Positions 9,441-16,838 of a DNA stretch of 64,000 nt are shown piece after piece. The translations under genes and the position numbers were made by a program. This stretch comes from Hyphococcus aureus (GTDB lineage Bacteria > Pseudomonadota > Alphaproteobacteria > Caulobacterales > Parvularculaceae), in assembly GCF_042643165.1 (NCBI RefSeq), contig NZ_JBHRSH010000001.1, positions 2,356,001 through 2,420,000 of the forward strand, in the 5' to 3' direction. The notes beneath the pieces were generated by a model that worked only from the letters and a program-made list of their open reading frames with translations, searched no databases and was not told the origin of the DNA. The stretch's first letter is position 1; each line of letters begins with the position of its first letter.

Positions 9441-9487
9441 TGTCGGATATTCCGACATATTCTATGTTTGTGTCGAGAAATAAGACA
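9440..9487 (+). promoter_or_regulatory. Accessory-operon promoter with two TGTC-N9-GACA operators
   Basis: Two 17-bp sites share the form TGTC-N9-GACA. Site 1 (9441-9457) is an almost perfect dyad, TGTCGGA-TAT-TCCGACA. Site 2 (9471-9487) keeps the outer TGTC/GACA. Their centres are 30 bp apart, about three helical turns. A candidate promoter is embedded: -35 TTGTCG at 9440-9445, a 17-bp spacer and -10 TATGTT at 9463-9468. Site 1 overlaps the -35 box and site 2 covers the expected transcription start. The second gene of the operon encodes an XRE regulator, so negative autoregulation is the simplest reading. The dyads are seen directly; the regulator assignment is inference. Confidence 0.65.
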
Positions 9488-9496
9488 GGCGGTCCC

Positions 9497-9790
9497 ATGT
9501 CCTTTCCCAGAGACGAAATCGAAACTGCGATCCGCGACGAGATCGACACCATTAAAGCCGATGCCATCAAGCGTCGCGAAAACGCAGACCGCGCGCCTTG
9601 GGAGCCAGAAATCGACTCCCAAAACGCCTTGCGCATTTCATTGCGTATTGAGGATGAAACCGGTCTCGTCATCTCAGAAGATAAAATCCCGCCCGGCGGT
9701 TTCGATAACGTCGAAAAATGCGTTGAAGCATTTCTGAGAGAGACGGAAATCGCCTGGGCGGCTAATCGCAAGCAGGAGAAGGTGAAATGA
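9497..9790 (+). CDS. Small acyl-carrier-protein-like protein
   Basis: A 97-residue acidic helical protein, first gene of the accessory operon. ATG 9497 is preceded by AGGCGG and lies just after the operator region; an upstream in-frame start at 9389 would run through the promoter and is rejected. Residues 39-56 (IDSQNALRISLRIEDETG) align without gaps to the ACP helix-II segment of the type DSL..V.L...LEEEFG. S41 falls at the phosphopantetheine serine position, at about the same distance from the N-terminus as in ACPs, and GGFDNVEKCVEAFL resembles the following helices. The usual Leu after Ser is Gln, so modification is uncertain. It could also be an unrelated small helical protein. It overlaps the next gene by ATGA. 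Confidence 0.5.
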   Translation: MSFPRDEIETAIRDEIDTIKADAIKRRENADRAPWEPEIDSQNALRISLRIEDETGLVISEDKIPPGGFDNVEKCVEAFLRETEIAWAANRKQEKVK

Positions 9791-10158
9791 GCGAACAACG
9801 AATGGGTTTTGCCGGCCCAGAGATTGAGAACACTTTGTTTTTGCAACGCTTGAGGGAGGCCCGAGAATATCTTGGCGCCAGTCAGGCGAAAGTCTCCGAG
9901 TATCTTGGCGTGCCCCGTTCGGCGATTTCCGAAATCGAAAGCGGCAAGCGTGCCATCAGCGCGCTGGAGTTAAAGAAGCTGGCGAAGCTCTATCAAAAGC
10001 CAGTTGCTTGGTTTACGGATGAAATAGTCGAAGGTGTCCCGGCGGATGTAGAGTTTCTCGCAAGAACCGCATCGCAACTTTCCGATTCCGACCGTGGGGA
10101 ATTGCAGCGTTTCGCAGAATTTTTGAAAGCCAAATCAAAGGCGAATAATGACGCTTAG
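9787..10158 (+). CDS. XRE-family helix-turn-helix regulator
   Basis: A 123-residue regulator. Residues 20-77 form a Cro/CI-type HTH: RLREAREYLGASQAKVSEYL, then GVPRSAISEIESGKRAIS as recognition helix and wing, and an acidic C-terminal tail. Genes of this type commonly precede ImmA/IrrE peptidases on mobile elements (as ImmR does ImmA), where the peptidase cleaves the repressor to relieve repression. Here it overlaps the preceding gene by 4 bp (ATGA) and the metallopeptidase gene by 11 bp. The two TGTC-N9-GACA sites upstream of the operon are its likely targets. Confidence 0.88.
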   Translation: MSEQRMGFAGPEIENTLFLQRLREAREYLGASQAKVSEYLGVPRSAISEIESGKRAISALELKKLAKLYQKPVAWFTDEIVEGVPADVEFLARTASQLSDSDRGELQRFAEFLKAKSKANNDA

Positions 10159-11167
10159 GGACGACAGACGCGCCATAATGCGAGGTATGCGGTCAGCTGC
10201 CCGGCTGCACCGTGACCTTGATACGGTCGCCAAGCTAGGACCGTCCATGCGTATTGACGTGTACGGTACGATTGTCCGTCTGGGCGCAATGTTGATGTTT
10301 CAGCCCCTAGACAAACTGCTTGGCGCCTATATGCGGGAGGATCACGCCAAGGGCGTTATCATCACGACCAACCGCCCGACCGGTGTCCAGCGCTTCACGG
10401 CCGGCCATGAGCTAGGTCACATGCACATGGATCACGAGCCCCATGCCGATGATGAGAACATATTGCGGCGCGCCCCGGTCGCCGGAACGTATCGGCAAGT
10501 GCCCATGCAGGAACGCGAAGCGGACGCTTTCGCGTCGCACTTTTTGCTGCCGCGTTTCCTGATCGAGAAGCACCATCACGCCCACAGTCTCGTTGAACGC
10601 GACTATGAAAATCCGCAAACCGTTTATCAGGCGTCCTTGCGCTTCGGCGCAAGCTACGCCGCGACGCTTCTCGCCTTCGAGCGGGAAAACCTTATCTCGC
10701 GCCCCATGCGAGATGAAATGCGAAAAGTGCAGCCCAAGGACTTAAAGCGTGACCTCATCGACGATCTGCAAGTCGAAAATTGGAGCAATCGCGATGTCTG
10801 GCGCCTCACCGAAAAAGATGAAGGGCTGGTGATCGAAGCCAACCGCAAGGATATCTTTGTTCTTAAACTCGAAGAGCACAAAGGCGCCGGTTACCTCTGG
10901 ACCTTTGACGAACTCAAGGATGCCGGATTCGTCATCCTCAAAGATGAAAGTGAAGCCTTTCACAACAATCTCTTGGGCGGCCCAAACCGACGCTATGTTC
11001 TCGGCGACCCAAGTGCTTTGCCCGATGGCAGTTATACAATTCGAGAGTTACGACCCTTTGACCCGACAGACGATGCGCAATCGCTGACCGTGCATGTCAG
11101 GACCGCCGCCGGCGGCGACCCCGGTCTTTATGCTCCGCAGCTTGACGGATTGCTGCGGACGCAATGA
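10148..11167 (+). CDS. ImmA/IrrE metallopeptidase with C-terminal chagasin-like domain
   Basis: A 339-residue two-domain cytoplasmic protein. Residues 35-195 are an ImmA/IrrE-type zinc peptidase with HELGH at 87-91 and the downstream ligand E124 in EREADAFASHFLLP. Residues 218-320 read as a chagasin-like (inhibitor family I42) immunoglobulin-type domain. The three chagasin inhibitory loops appear in the right order and spacing: GAGYLW at 246-251 (NPTTGYxW loop), LGGPN at 276-280 (GxGG loop) and LRPFDP at 301-306 (RPW loop). Chagasins inhibit papain-like cysteine peptidases, and the next gene encodes one. The peptidase domain may cleave the XRE repressor while the C-terminal domain restrains the neighbour; both roles are inferred. 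It overlaps both neighbouring genes. Confidence 0.82.
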   Translation: MTLRDDRRAIMRGMRSAARLHRDLDTVAKLGPSMRIDVYGTIVRLGAMLMFQPLDKLLGAYMREDHAKGVIITTNRPTGVQRFTAGHELGHMHMDHEPHADDENILRRAPVAGTYRQVPMQEREADAFASHFLLPRFLIEKHHHAHSLVERDYENPQTVYQASLRFGASYAATLLAFERENLISRPMRDEMRKVQPKDLKRDLIDDLQVENWSNRDVWRLTEKDEGLVIEANRKDIFVLKLEEHKGAGYLWTFDELKDAGFVILKDESEAFHNNLLGGPNRRYVLGDPSALPDGSYTIRELRPFDPTDDAQSLTVHVRTAAGGDPGLYAPQLDGLLRTQ

Positions 11168-11832
11168 CGGAAGACAGCATCAAAATCGACCTCCGCAACC
11201 AATTCGGCGACGCGGACAACCAGGGCCGGCGACCAACATGCCTCGCTTTCGCCGCATCCGCTGCGCACCGCTATTGCCACGCCGCCGAGGAACCGTTTTG
11301 CGTCGAATGGCTTTATTTTTACGCCGTCACCCGAGCCGGCGATCCGCCCGACGCCGGGTCAAGAATCCCCGACACCACATCCGTCATACGAGACATCGGC
11401 CAGCCGGTTGATGCGCACTGGCCGTATTCGGTCGCTGATCCTGACCCTGGAAACTGGCGCCCGCCACCAACGGCGCCTAATGACATCTTTGTTGCAGATA
11501 ACGACGACGCCGACTCCAGATATGATGACATTTCCGCGGCGCTCGCCAAAGGCGTGCCCACAATCATTGGACTGAAAATCGGGAACTCGTTTATCCATAC
11601 AATTAAAAACGGCGAACACGCGCTTGTGGACGACGACCCCGAACCGGTCGCGCAAGGGGCCGGCCATGCTCTATTGGTTGTCGGTGCCGGGCTTATTGAA
11701 TCGCGAAATCGATTACTCGTTCGCAATTCATGGGGGCCACGCTGGGGCGATCTCGGCCACGCCTGGATCACGGAGAATTATATGAACGACCGCTGGATGG
11801 GCGGCTTTCGGCTGAAGGAGAAAAAGAAGTGA
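11164..11832 (+). CDS. Papain-like (C1 family) cysteine peptidase
   Basis: A 222-residue papain-fold peptidase with the complete catalytic set: oxyanion Q20 in NQGRRPTC, nucleophile C26, H168 in GHALLVVGAG and N188 in VRNSWGPRWGDLGHAWI. It has no signal peptide and no propeptide, so it should be cytoplasmic and made without the usual zymogen control. That makes an external inhibitor plausible, and the chagasin-like domain of the preceding gene is the obvious candidate. Its start overlaps the upstream stop (ATGA), which favours near-stoichiometric co-translation. It may be an effector that damages cell proteins or a processing peptidase for the neighbours; the target is unknown. Confidence 0.88.
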   Translation: MTEDSIKIDLRNQFGDADNQGRRPTCLAFAASAAHRYCHAAEEPFCVEWLYFYAVTRAGDPPDAGSRIPDTTSVIRDIGQPVDAHWPYSVADPDPGNWRPPPTAPNDIFVADNDDADSRYDDISAALAKGVPTIIGLKIGNSFIHTIKNGEHALVDDDPEPVAQGAGHALLVVGAGLIESRNRLLVRNSWGPRWGDLGHAWITENYMNDRWMGGFRLKEKKK

Positions 11833-12671
11833 CATACTATAATCCCATGCCGCCATCGAGGAGCTGCGCTGACGCTTGGCTCGACGCTGCTCTGCGCCTT
11901 GACACGGAAGGACCAATATACGGGCTTAGCCTGCATATCGCGAACCCGGCGCATCACTCCGAAACCGATCACGCCATTATCGGGGAAGTGGACAGCCTCT
12001 TGCGAAGCTACAAAGCATTTCCAATTGTTACCGTTGCGAACACTATTTTTCCAGAAGATCTATGGACGCCAGGCGACCGGGATGCGCTTTATGCGCGTTA
12101 CGACCGCCTCTATCCGAAAATCAAACGCGCGGCGCCGGATTGGGGCAGGTACTTCCGGCGGATGACCGATTGGCCGAAAGCCCGCGGCGGCAGCGAGAAC
12201 CAGTTGGAAACGCTGATCATGAATTTAAGGAAGTTTGGCCCCGCCGCGCCGGAGGAGAAAAATCGCTATCATATGTACGAGATGACGCTGTTTCATCCCG
12301 TGCGCGACGCCAACAAATTCCGTGGCCGTCAATGTTTGAGCTTTATCGAGATTAAACCCGAACTTGATGGCGACGCTGTGCGCCTGCACATGACCGCCCT
12401 CTACCGAAGCCACTTTTACATTTCAAAAACACTCGGCAATCTCATCGGCCTCAGCCGGTTGCTCAATTTCATTGCGCGCGAAACCGGGCATCAACCGGGA
12501 ACGCTGACGATCCATTCCACTTACGCCGAACTTGATCCAGGCGATGTCAACGAAAAACGCGGCAGCACCAAATGGAACAAGTCTGGCGCGTCCGACCTTG
12601 TCAAGCGGTGCGAGACGATTAGAGCAGAGCATGCGAGCGCGCGGGCGGAGCCGCTTGCGCAAGCGGGCTAA
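11829..12671 (+). CDS. Divergent thymidylate-synthase-like enzyme
   Basis: A 280-residue protein related to the thymidylate synthase/dNMP hydroxymethylase fold. GRQCLSFIEI carries C169 at the place of the catalytic cysteine. LYRSHFYISKTLGNLIG matches the TS segment QRSxDxxxGxPFNI, with R193, S194 and N204 kept but the Asp replaced by His. IHSTYAE keeps the His and Tyr (H229, Y232) of the TS HxY motif. The start is GTG 11829 (AAGGAG 8 nt upstream, GTGA overlap with the peptidase stop). The N-terminal 150 residues are unlike canonical ThyA. It may modify a pyrimidine nucleotide by methylation or hydroxymethylation. The 3' end overlaps the convergent UDG-like gene by 53 bp. Confidence 0.7.
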   Translation: MTYYNPMPPSRSCADAWLDAALRLDTEGPIYGLSLHIANPAHHSETDHAIIGEVDSLLRSYKAFPIVTVANTIFPEDLWTPGDRDALYARYDRLYPKIKRAAPDWGRYFRRMTDWPKARGGSENQLETLIMNLRKFGPAAPEEKNRYHMYEMTLFHPVRDANKFRGRQCLSFIEIKPELDGDAVRLHMTALYRSHFYISKTLGNLIGLSRLLNFIARETGHQPGTLTIHSTYAELDPGDVNEKRGSTKWNKSGASDLVKRCETIRAEHASARAEPLAQAG

Positions 12672-13296
12672 GACCGTAAAGCGTCTCGACCTGACAGATA
12701 AATTCCGTCTGCCCCCCATAGCTCGGGTGTCGCACCGGTTCGACCGGCACGCCAAATCCTTCCATCGCCGCCGCTGCATCGCGCCCAACGGCGATGACTT
12801 TTTGGGGGGTGATCAAGTCAAGCAGATCGTATAGAAACGGTTGAGCGCGATCGCGTTCCCGGCGCGTGTGACTTCGGTTGCTCATCGGTTCATCCGCCTC
12901 GTGCGGATGAAACGGAAAGACGTTCCAGAGCATGACGGGCTCTTTGATTCGCAGCAGCGTCTCCCACATCACAGTCGCCGTGCGCTCCGCCATGGCCGGC
13001 CCCCTGGTCGCACGCCGGAAACGGGCGCCGCCCATCATCAGCCTGGCGTCTTCCAGATGCGCTTCATCGGTAAGGGCCAACCCGGTACGCCGGCCGCCGC
13101 GATAGCCAAGATCGCGCGCCACCCAAAGCGTCGAAGCGCCGCCCTCAATCGCGGCCGACAGCATGTGGCGGAGATTGGCGCGCCGGATCGCAGGCGCGTC
13201 AGCACGGTCGTAAACATCGCACCGGTCGCGATAGGGATTAAAAATGGCTTCCCCGGAAAACGCGGCGAGTTCTGAAACAAATCGATTAACGCGCAT
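12619..13296 (-). CDS. Uracil-DNA-glycosylase-superfamily protein
   Basis: A 225-residue UDG-superfamily protein. VMLWNVFPFHPHE (121-133) and VRHPSYGG (188-195) are the central and C-terminal UDG motifs, the latter containing the HPS loop. The N-terminal motif reads ARDLGYRGGRRTG (60-72), where active family members usually have GEAPGYRG. The catalytic loop is thus altered (EAP to RDL), so activity may be changed or lost. ATG 13296 overlaps the MazG-like stop (TGATG), giving tight coupling. Possible roles are recognition or removal of a modified pyrimidine from DNA, or a non-catalytic base sensor. This gene pair converges on the TS-like gene. Confidence 0.7.
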   Translation of the reverse strand: MRVNRFVSELAAFSGEAIFNPYRDRCDVYDRADAPAIRRANLRHMLSAAIEGGASTLWVARDLGYRGGRRTGLALTDEAHLEDARLMMGGARFRRATRGPAMAERTATVMWETLLRIKEPVMLWNVFPFHPHEADEPMSNRSHTRRERDRAQPFLYDLLDLITPQKVIAVGRDAAAAMEGFGVPVEPVRHPSYGGQTEFICQVETLYGLSPLAQAAPPARSHALL

Positions 13297-14501
13297 CAAT
13301 TAAGCACCGTCACAGTCAAAGAACGTTTTGTCATATCGAGATGGACAACTCCCTTCTTATGCTCACGCAGAAACCGGAAGCACTCATAGCCTTCCAGGAT
13401 CGCTTCCTCCCATAACCAGAGCGGCGTCTTCGCCACCTCATAACCGGCGACAAATTCGCGGATCTTTTTCAGCAGTTCAAACGACAATTCGCCCAGTTCA
13501 ATGCCCTCGAACAAATGGAGGTCTTTGGCGTAATTGAAGATCATAGTGGAAATGCCTTCCTCGATGAGAATCGCCCGCGCGCCGTCTTCCGCTTCATCTG
13601 TTTCGGGATCAGATTTTCGTTTCAGCTTGAATAGGGCGCGGGTCACAGGCGACCAGCCAAATTTCGCCGCATACGCGTAATGAAAGACATCATGAAAGCG
13701 ATAGAAGTCTTCATCTCGAATATTATCCGTAAGCGGATCTCCAATATAGATGCCGTTACAACTCTGGAAGACATAGGGTTTGTTACGTTTACGCCGCTGT
13801 TCGATGCAAATATCAAGCTGGCGTGGCAGCTTTTCAGTTTCGTCTTTGTGGTGGTTGTCAAGCGGATCGGGATACACCTTGGCGCTTTTGGGCGGCCATC
13901 GATCATACGTCTTATGTAGATTCTCGATAGCAGCATCCTGAAGGTCGATGCCAGCCGCGCTCGCCGCGCGTAAAAGTGACTTAAAAATAGGGACGAGATG
14001 ACCTTCGGCTTCGGTCGCATCGATTGTTGTGCGTTTACGCGAATAGAAATCGACAAAACGGCCGGCCTCACCAGCGAGTAGAATGAGTTGACGGATCAGT
14101 CGGTCGAGCGGCGCACGTTTGGCGCGATGAAACTGCGACTGAACATCAGAAAAACGAACGCCTTTCGCCCTACGCACCGGCCGGTTCGCAGCTGCTTGCG
14201 CCAATGGCTCCAAAGCACAACCGCAGGATTTCGCCACGAGCGTGTAATACCAGAGAAAATCGCCCAGCTCTTCTTCAACCGCTCGGATATACCGGGCCGT
14301 CGGAATATCGTCTCGTTTGCGTTTCTTGACTGCGCTCAGAAGGCTGCCGGCTTCACCGAAAAACCCCAGCATCGAAAAATCTAGTGCTTCGGCGTCCATC
14401 GTTTTTAGGCGATTTGTCCCGTGGGCGAGCATTTCATAATCGGCGATTGAGAGGTCCGATTTTGAAGGTATGTGTTCCTGTTCGTAGCCCATCGAGGTCA
14501 A
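13296..14501 (-). CDS. MazG-like nucleotide pyrophosphohydrolase with extra C-terminal domain
   Basis: A 401-residue protein. Residues 38-95 form a MazG-type all-alpha NTP pyrophosphohydrolase core: FFGEAGSLLSAVKKRKRDD with E50, then EEELGDFLWYY with E78 and D81 as metal ligands. A second helical stretch at about 125-165 (LILLAGEAGRFVDFY) looks like a partial repeat. A conserved-looking C-terminal region (about 245-390), including FYRFHDVFHYAYAAKFGWSP and EEGISTMIFNYAK, resembles MazG-associated C-terminal domains seen on phages and mobile elements. It may hydrolyse a modified or regulatory nucleotide. It is the first gene of the pair with the UDG-like protein; a promoter candidate on this strand is TTGAAA-16-CACTAT around 14550. 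Confidence 0.72.
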   Translation of the reverse strand: MTSMGYEQEHIPSKSDLSIADYEMLAHGTNRLKTMDAEALDFSMLGFFGEAGSLLSAVKKRKRDDIPTARYIRAVEEELGDFLWYYTLVAKSCGCALEPLAQAAANRPVRRAKGVRFSDVQSQFHRAKRAPLDRLIRQLILLAGEAGRFVDFYSRKRTTIDATEAEGHLVPIFKSLLRAASAAGIDLQDAAIENLHKTYDRWPPKSAKVYPDPLDNHHKDETEKLPRQLDICIEQRRKRNKPYVFQSCNGIYIGDPLTDNIRDEDFYRFHDVFHYAYAAKFGWSPVTRALFKLKRKSDPETDEAEDGARAILIEEGISTMIFNYAKDLHLFEGIELGELSFELLKKIREFVAGYEVAKTPLWLWEEAILEGYECFRFLREHKKGVVHLDMTKRSLTVTVLN

Positions 14502-14813
14502 TTCTGTTTTGATCGTAAGTCATCAGGCGGTCGATGATACGAACGATAGTGTAATGATTTGGCGGACTTTCAAATCTTATAATTAGAAAATGCTCACAAG
14601 TAATCGTCTAAAGACAATTCTTGGAAAAATAATTGCGAATTTCTTGGCTGTCGCAACCAGCTGATAACTGTGGCCGGTTTCAACGGTCAGGAAAGTATAC
14701 GGCACTCCCCTGACTCTCCCTAACAATCCCTACATAAACGCGAGTGACTTTTTGTAGTTAGCAAGTCGATGATTGATTCGCGAGACCCACAAAGCGGTTG
14801 CGAGAATTCAATC
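14502..14813. promoter_or_regulatory. Divergent control region between MazG-like gene and traG, with 10-bp repeats
   Basis: This noncoding region separates the leftward MazG-like operon from the rightward transfer operon. At 14705-14734 three 10-bp units stand head to tail: CTCCCCTGAC, TCTCCCTAAC and AATCCCTACA, each containing a TCCCTAAC-like core. Helically phased repeats just upstream of traG suggest a binding site for a transfer activator. The FseA-like protein is one candidate, by inference only. A weak -10-like TAGTTA follows near 14755. The left half is AT-rich. Confidence 0.45.
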
Positions 14814-16835
14814 ATGACGCCGACAAAGATACTCATTGGTCAAGCGATAATCGTCTTTCTTATTGTCGGCGTCGCGATGTGGATTGCGACAGCTTACGTT
14901 GCCGGCGCTTTGGGTTTTGACAGTGCCCTTGGCGCGCCCTGGTTCGTCGCTTTCGATTTACCCGTCTATTATCCTTGGCGGCTTTTCGAGTGGTGGTACG
15001 CGTTTGAGCCTTATGCGCCAGATGTGTTCATGCGTGGCGGCGGGATCGCTGCATCCGGCGGCATGTTGGGCGCGGCCGCCGCAATTGCCGGTTCTGTATG
15101 GCGCGCGCGTCAAACAAAAAATGTAACGACATTCGGTTCTGCGCGATGGGCTCGCCGCCAAGACATCGCGCATGCCGGCCTTTTCGATGCCCGAGGCGTA
15201 TTCTTGGGAAAATGGAAGGGCCGGTATCTGCGCCATGACGGCCCCGAACACGTCATGGCGTTCGCCCCGACCCGGTCCGGGAAGGGAGTGGGACTGGTTG
15301 TCCCGACGCTCCTCTCCTGGACCGGGAGTGCGGTCATTCACGATATCAAAGGCGAAAACTGGCAATTGACCGCCGGATGGCGCTCTAGGTTCTCGCACTG
15401 TCTTCTGTTCGACCCAACAAATCCGCATTCAGCAAAATACAATCCCTTGCTTGAAGTGCGCCCCGGTGAACAAGAGGTGCGTGATGTTCAAAACATAGCG
15501 GATATTCTTGTCGATCCGGAAGGATCGCTGGAACGCCGCAGCCATTGGGAAAAGACAGGGCACGCGCTTCTTGTCGGCGTCATCTTGCATGTTCTTTATG
15601 CGGAAAGAGAAAAGACGCTGGCGCGCGTTGCCGCGTTTTTATCCGACCCCTCGCGCAGCTTTGAGCGCACGCTCAAAGTGATGATGATCACCAATCATAT
15701 CGGAACGGTCGAGGCGCCAAAGGTTCATCCGGTGGTGGCGCAAGCCGCGCGGGAACTTCTCAATAAGTCGGAAAACGAGCGCTCCGGCGTCTTATCGACG
15801 GCGATGAGCTTTCTGGGGCTTTACCGCGATCCGACCATCGCGCGTGTAACGAGCCGTTGCGATTGGAAGATCGACGATCTGATGAACGCTGATCGGCCGG
15901 TCTCGCTTTACCTCGTCGTGCCGCCTTCGGACATATCGAGAACCAAGCCGTTGGTGCGTCTCATCTTGAATCAGATCGGCCGCCGGTTGACGGAGGAACT
16001 GGAGAGCAACGCTGGAGAGAGAGCGCATCGGTTGTTGATGATGCTCGACGAGTTTCCGGCGCTCGGGCGGCTCGACTTCTTTGAATCAGCGCTAGCTTTT
16101 ATGGCCGGCTACGGCGTTCGCGCTTACCTAATCGCACAGTCACTCAATCAAATCGAGAAAGCATACGGCGCCAACAATTCCATATTGGACAACTGCCATG
16201 TGCGCATCGCCTTTGCGGCGAATGACGAACGAACAGCCAAGCGCATTTCGGACTCGCTCGGCACAGCGACAGAACTCCGTGCCCAAAAAAACTATGCCGG
16301 TCACCGGCTCGCCCCATGGCTCGCCCATGTCATGGTGTCACGTCAGGAAACAGCCCGGCCGTTGCTGACGCCAGGCGAAGTGATGCAGCTTCCGCCGAAA
16401 GAAGCGATTGCAATGGTGTCGGGCGTCGCGCCAATTCGCGCCCAGAAACTTCATTATTACCGAGACCAAAATTTCACCGTCCGCCGCCTCGCGCCGCCTG
16501 ACATCACAGCCGACGATGATTTCTACGCAGATTCGCCGAAGGCGCGTGATGACAACTGGTCCGGCATCGTCGCCAGGACGGATGCGCGCCTGAGCCAACC
16601 CTGGTTCGATATGGTCAAAGGCGAGGGCGAAAATAACGATGGCGGACACGCCATGCAGCATGAATTCGCCATGCCGACGGCGAGCAAGCCCGACCCAGAA
16701 CCGCGCGACCCATCGACATCCGAGAATGATGACGACGCAGCGCAAGCCAAGAAACTTCAGGATATCGCGAGGACCGCGACGCAGCGCGCGGCCGTCATGG
16801 ACCGACATTCAGACAGCATTACGCCGAGTTTTTAA
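14814..16835 (+). CDS. traG: Type IV coupling protein TraG/VirD4
   Basis: A 673-residue coupling protein that links the relaxosome to the mating-pore channel in the inner membrane. Two N-terminal membrane segments (about residues 9-33 and 75-95) are followed by the cytoplasmic ATPase. Walker A is PTRSGKGVG near 152-160, Walker B LLMMLDEFPALG near 407-418, and a TraG/TraD-type C-terminal lobe follows. I chose ATG 14814 because MTPTKILIGQ matches the usual TraG N-terminus; an in-frame ATG at 14769 would add 15 unlike residues. It heads the transfer operon, 3 bp before the RHH gene. Its DNA substrate presumably requires a relaxase, which is not in this window. Confidence 0.93.
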   Translation: MTPTKILIGQAIIVFLIVGVAMWIATAYVAGALGFDSALGAPWFVAFDLPVYYPWRLFEWWYAFEPYAPDVFMRGGGIAASGGMLGAAAAIAGSVWRARQTKNVTTFGSARWARRQDIAHAGLFDARGVFLGKWKGRYLRHDGPEHVMAFAPTRSGKGVGLVVPTLLSWTGSAVIHDIKGENWQLTAGWRSRFSHCLLFDPTNPHSAKYNPLLEVRPGEQEVRDVQNIADILVDPEGSLERRSHWEKTGHALLVGVILHVLYAEREKTLARVAAFLSDPSRSFERTLKVMMITNHIGTVEAPKVHPVVAQAARELLNKSENERSGVLSTAMSFLGLYRDPTIARVTSRCDWKIDDLMNADRPVSLYLVVPPSDISRTKPLVRLILNQIGRRLTEELESNAGERAHRLLMMLDEFPALGRLDFFESALAFMAGYGVRAYLIAQSLNQIEKAYGANNSILDNCHVRIAFAANDERTAKRISDSLGTATELRAQKNYAGHRLAPWLAHVMVSRQETARPLLTPGEVMQLPPKEAIAMVSGVAPIRAQKLHYYRDQNFTVRRLAPPDITADDDFYADSPKARDDNWSGIVARTDARLSQPWFDMVKGEGENNDGGHAMQHEFAMPTASKPDPEPRDPSTSENDDDAAQAKKLQDIARTATQRAAVMDRHSDSITPSF

Positions 16836-16838
16836 GCC

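Noticed and set aside
9389..9496. Longer start for the ACP-like gene
   Set aside because: It would translate through the promoter and operators; ATG 9497 has a Shine-Dalgarno sequence and fits the ACP-like length.
11730..11828. Longer start for the TS-like gene inside the peptidase gene
   Set aside because: GTG 11829 has AAGGAG at ideal spacing and the same GTGA overlap seen at other junctions in the window.
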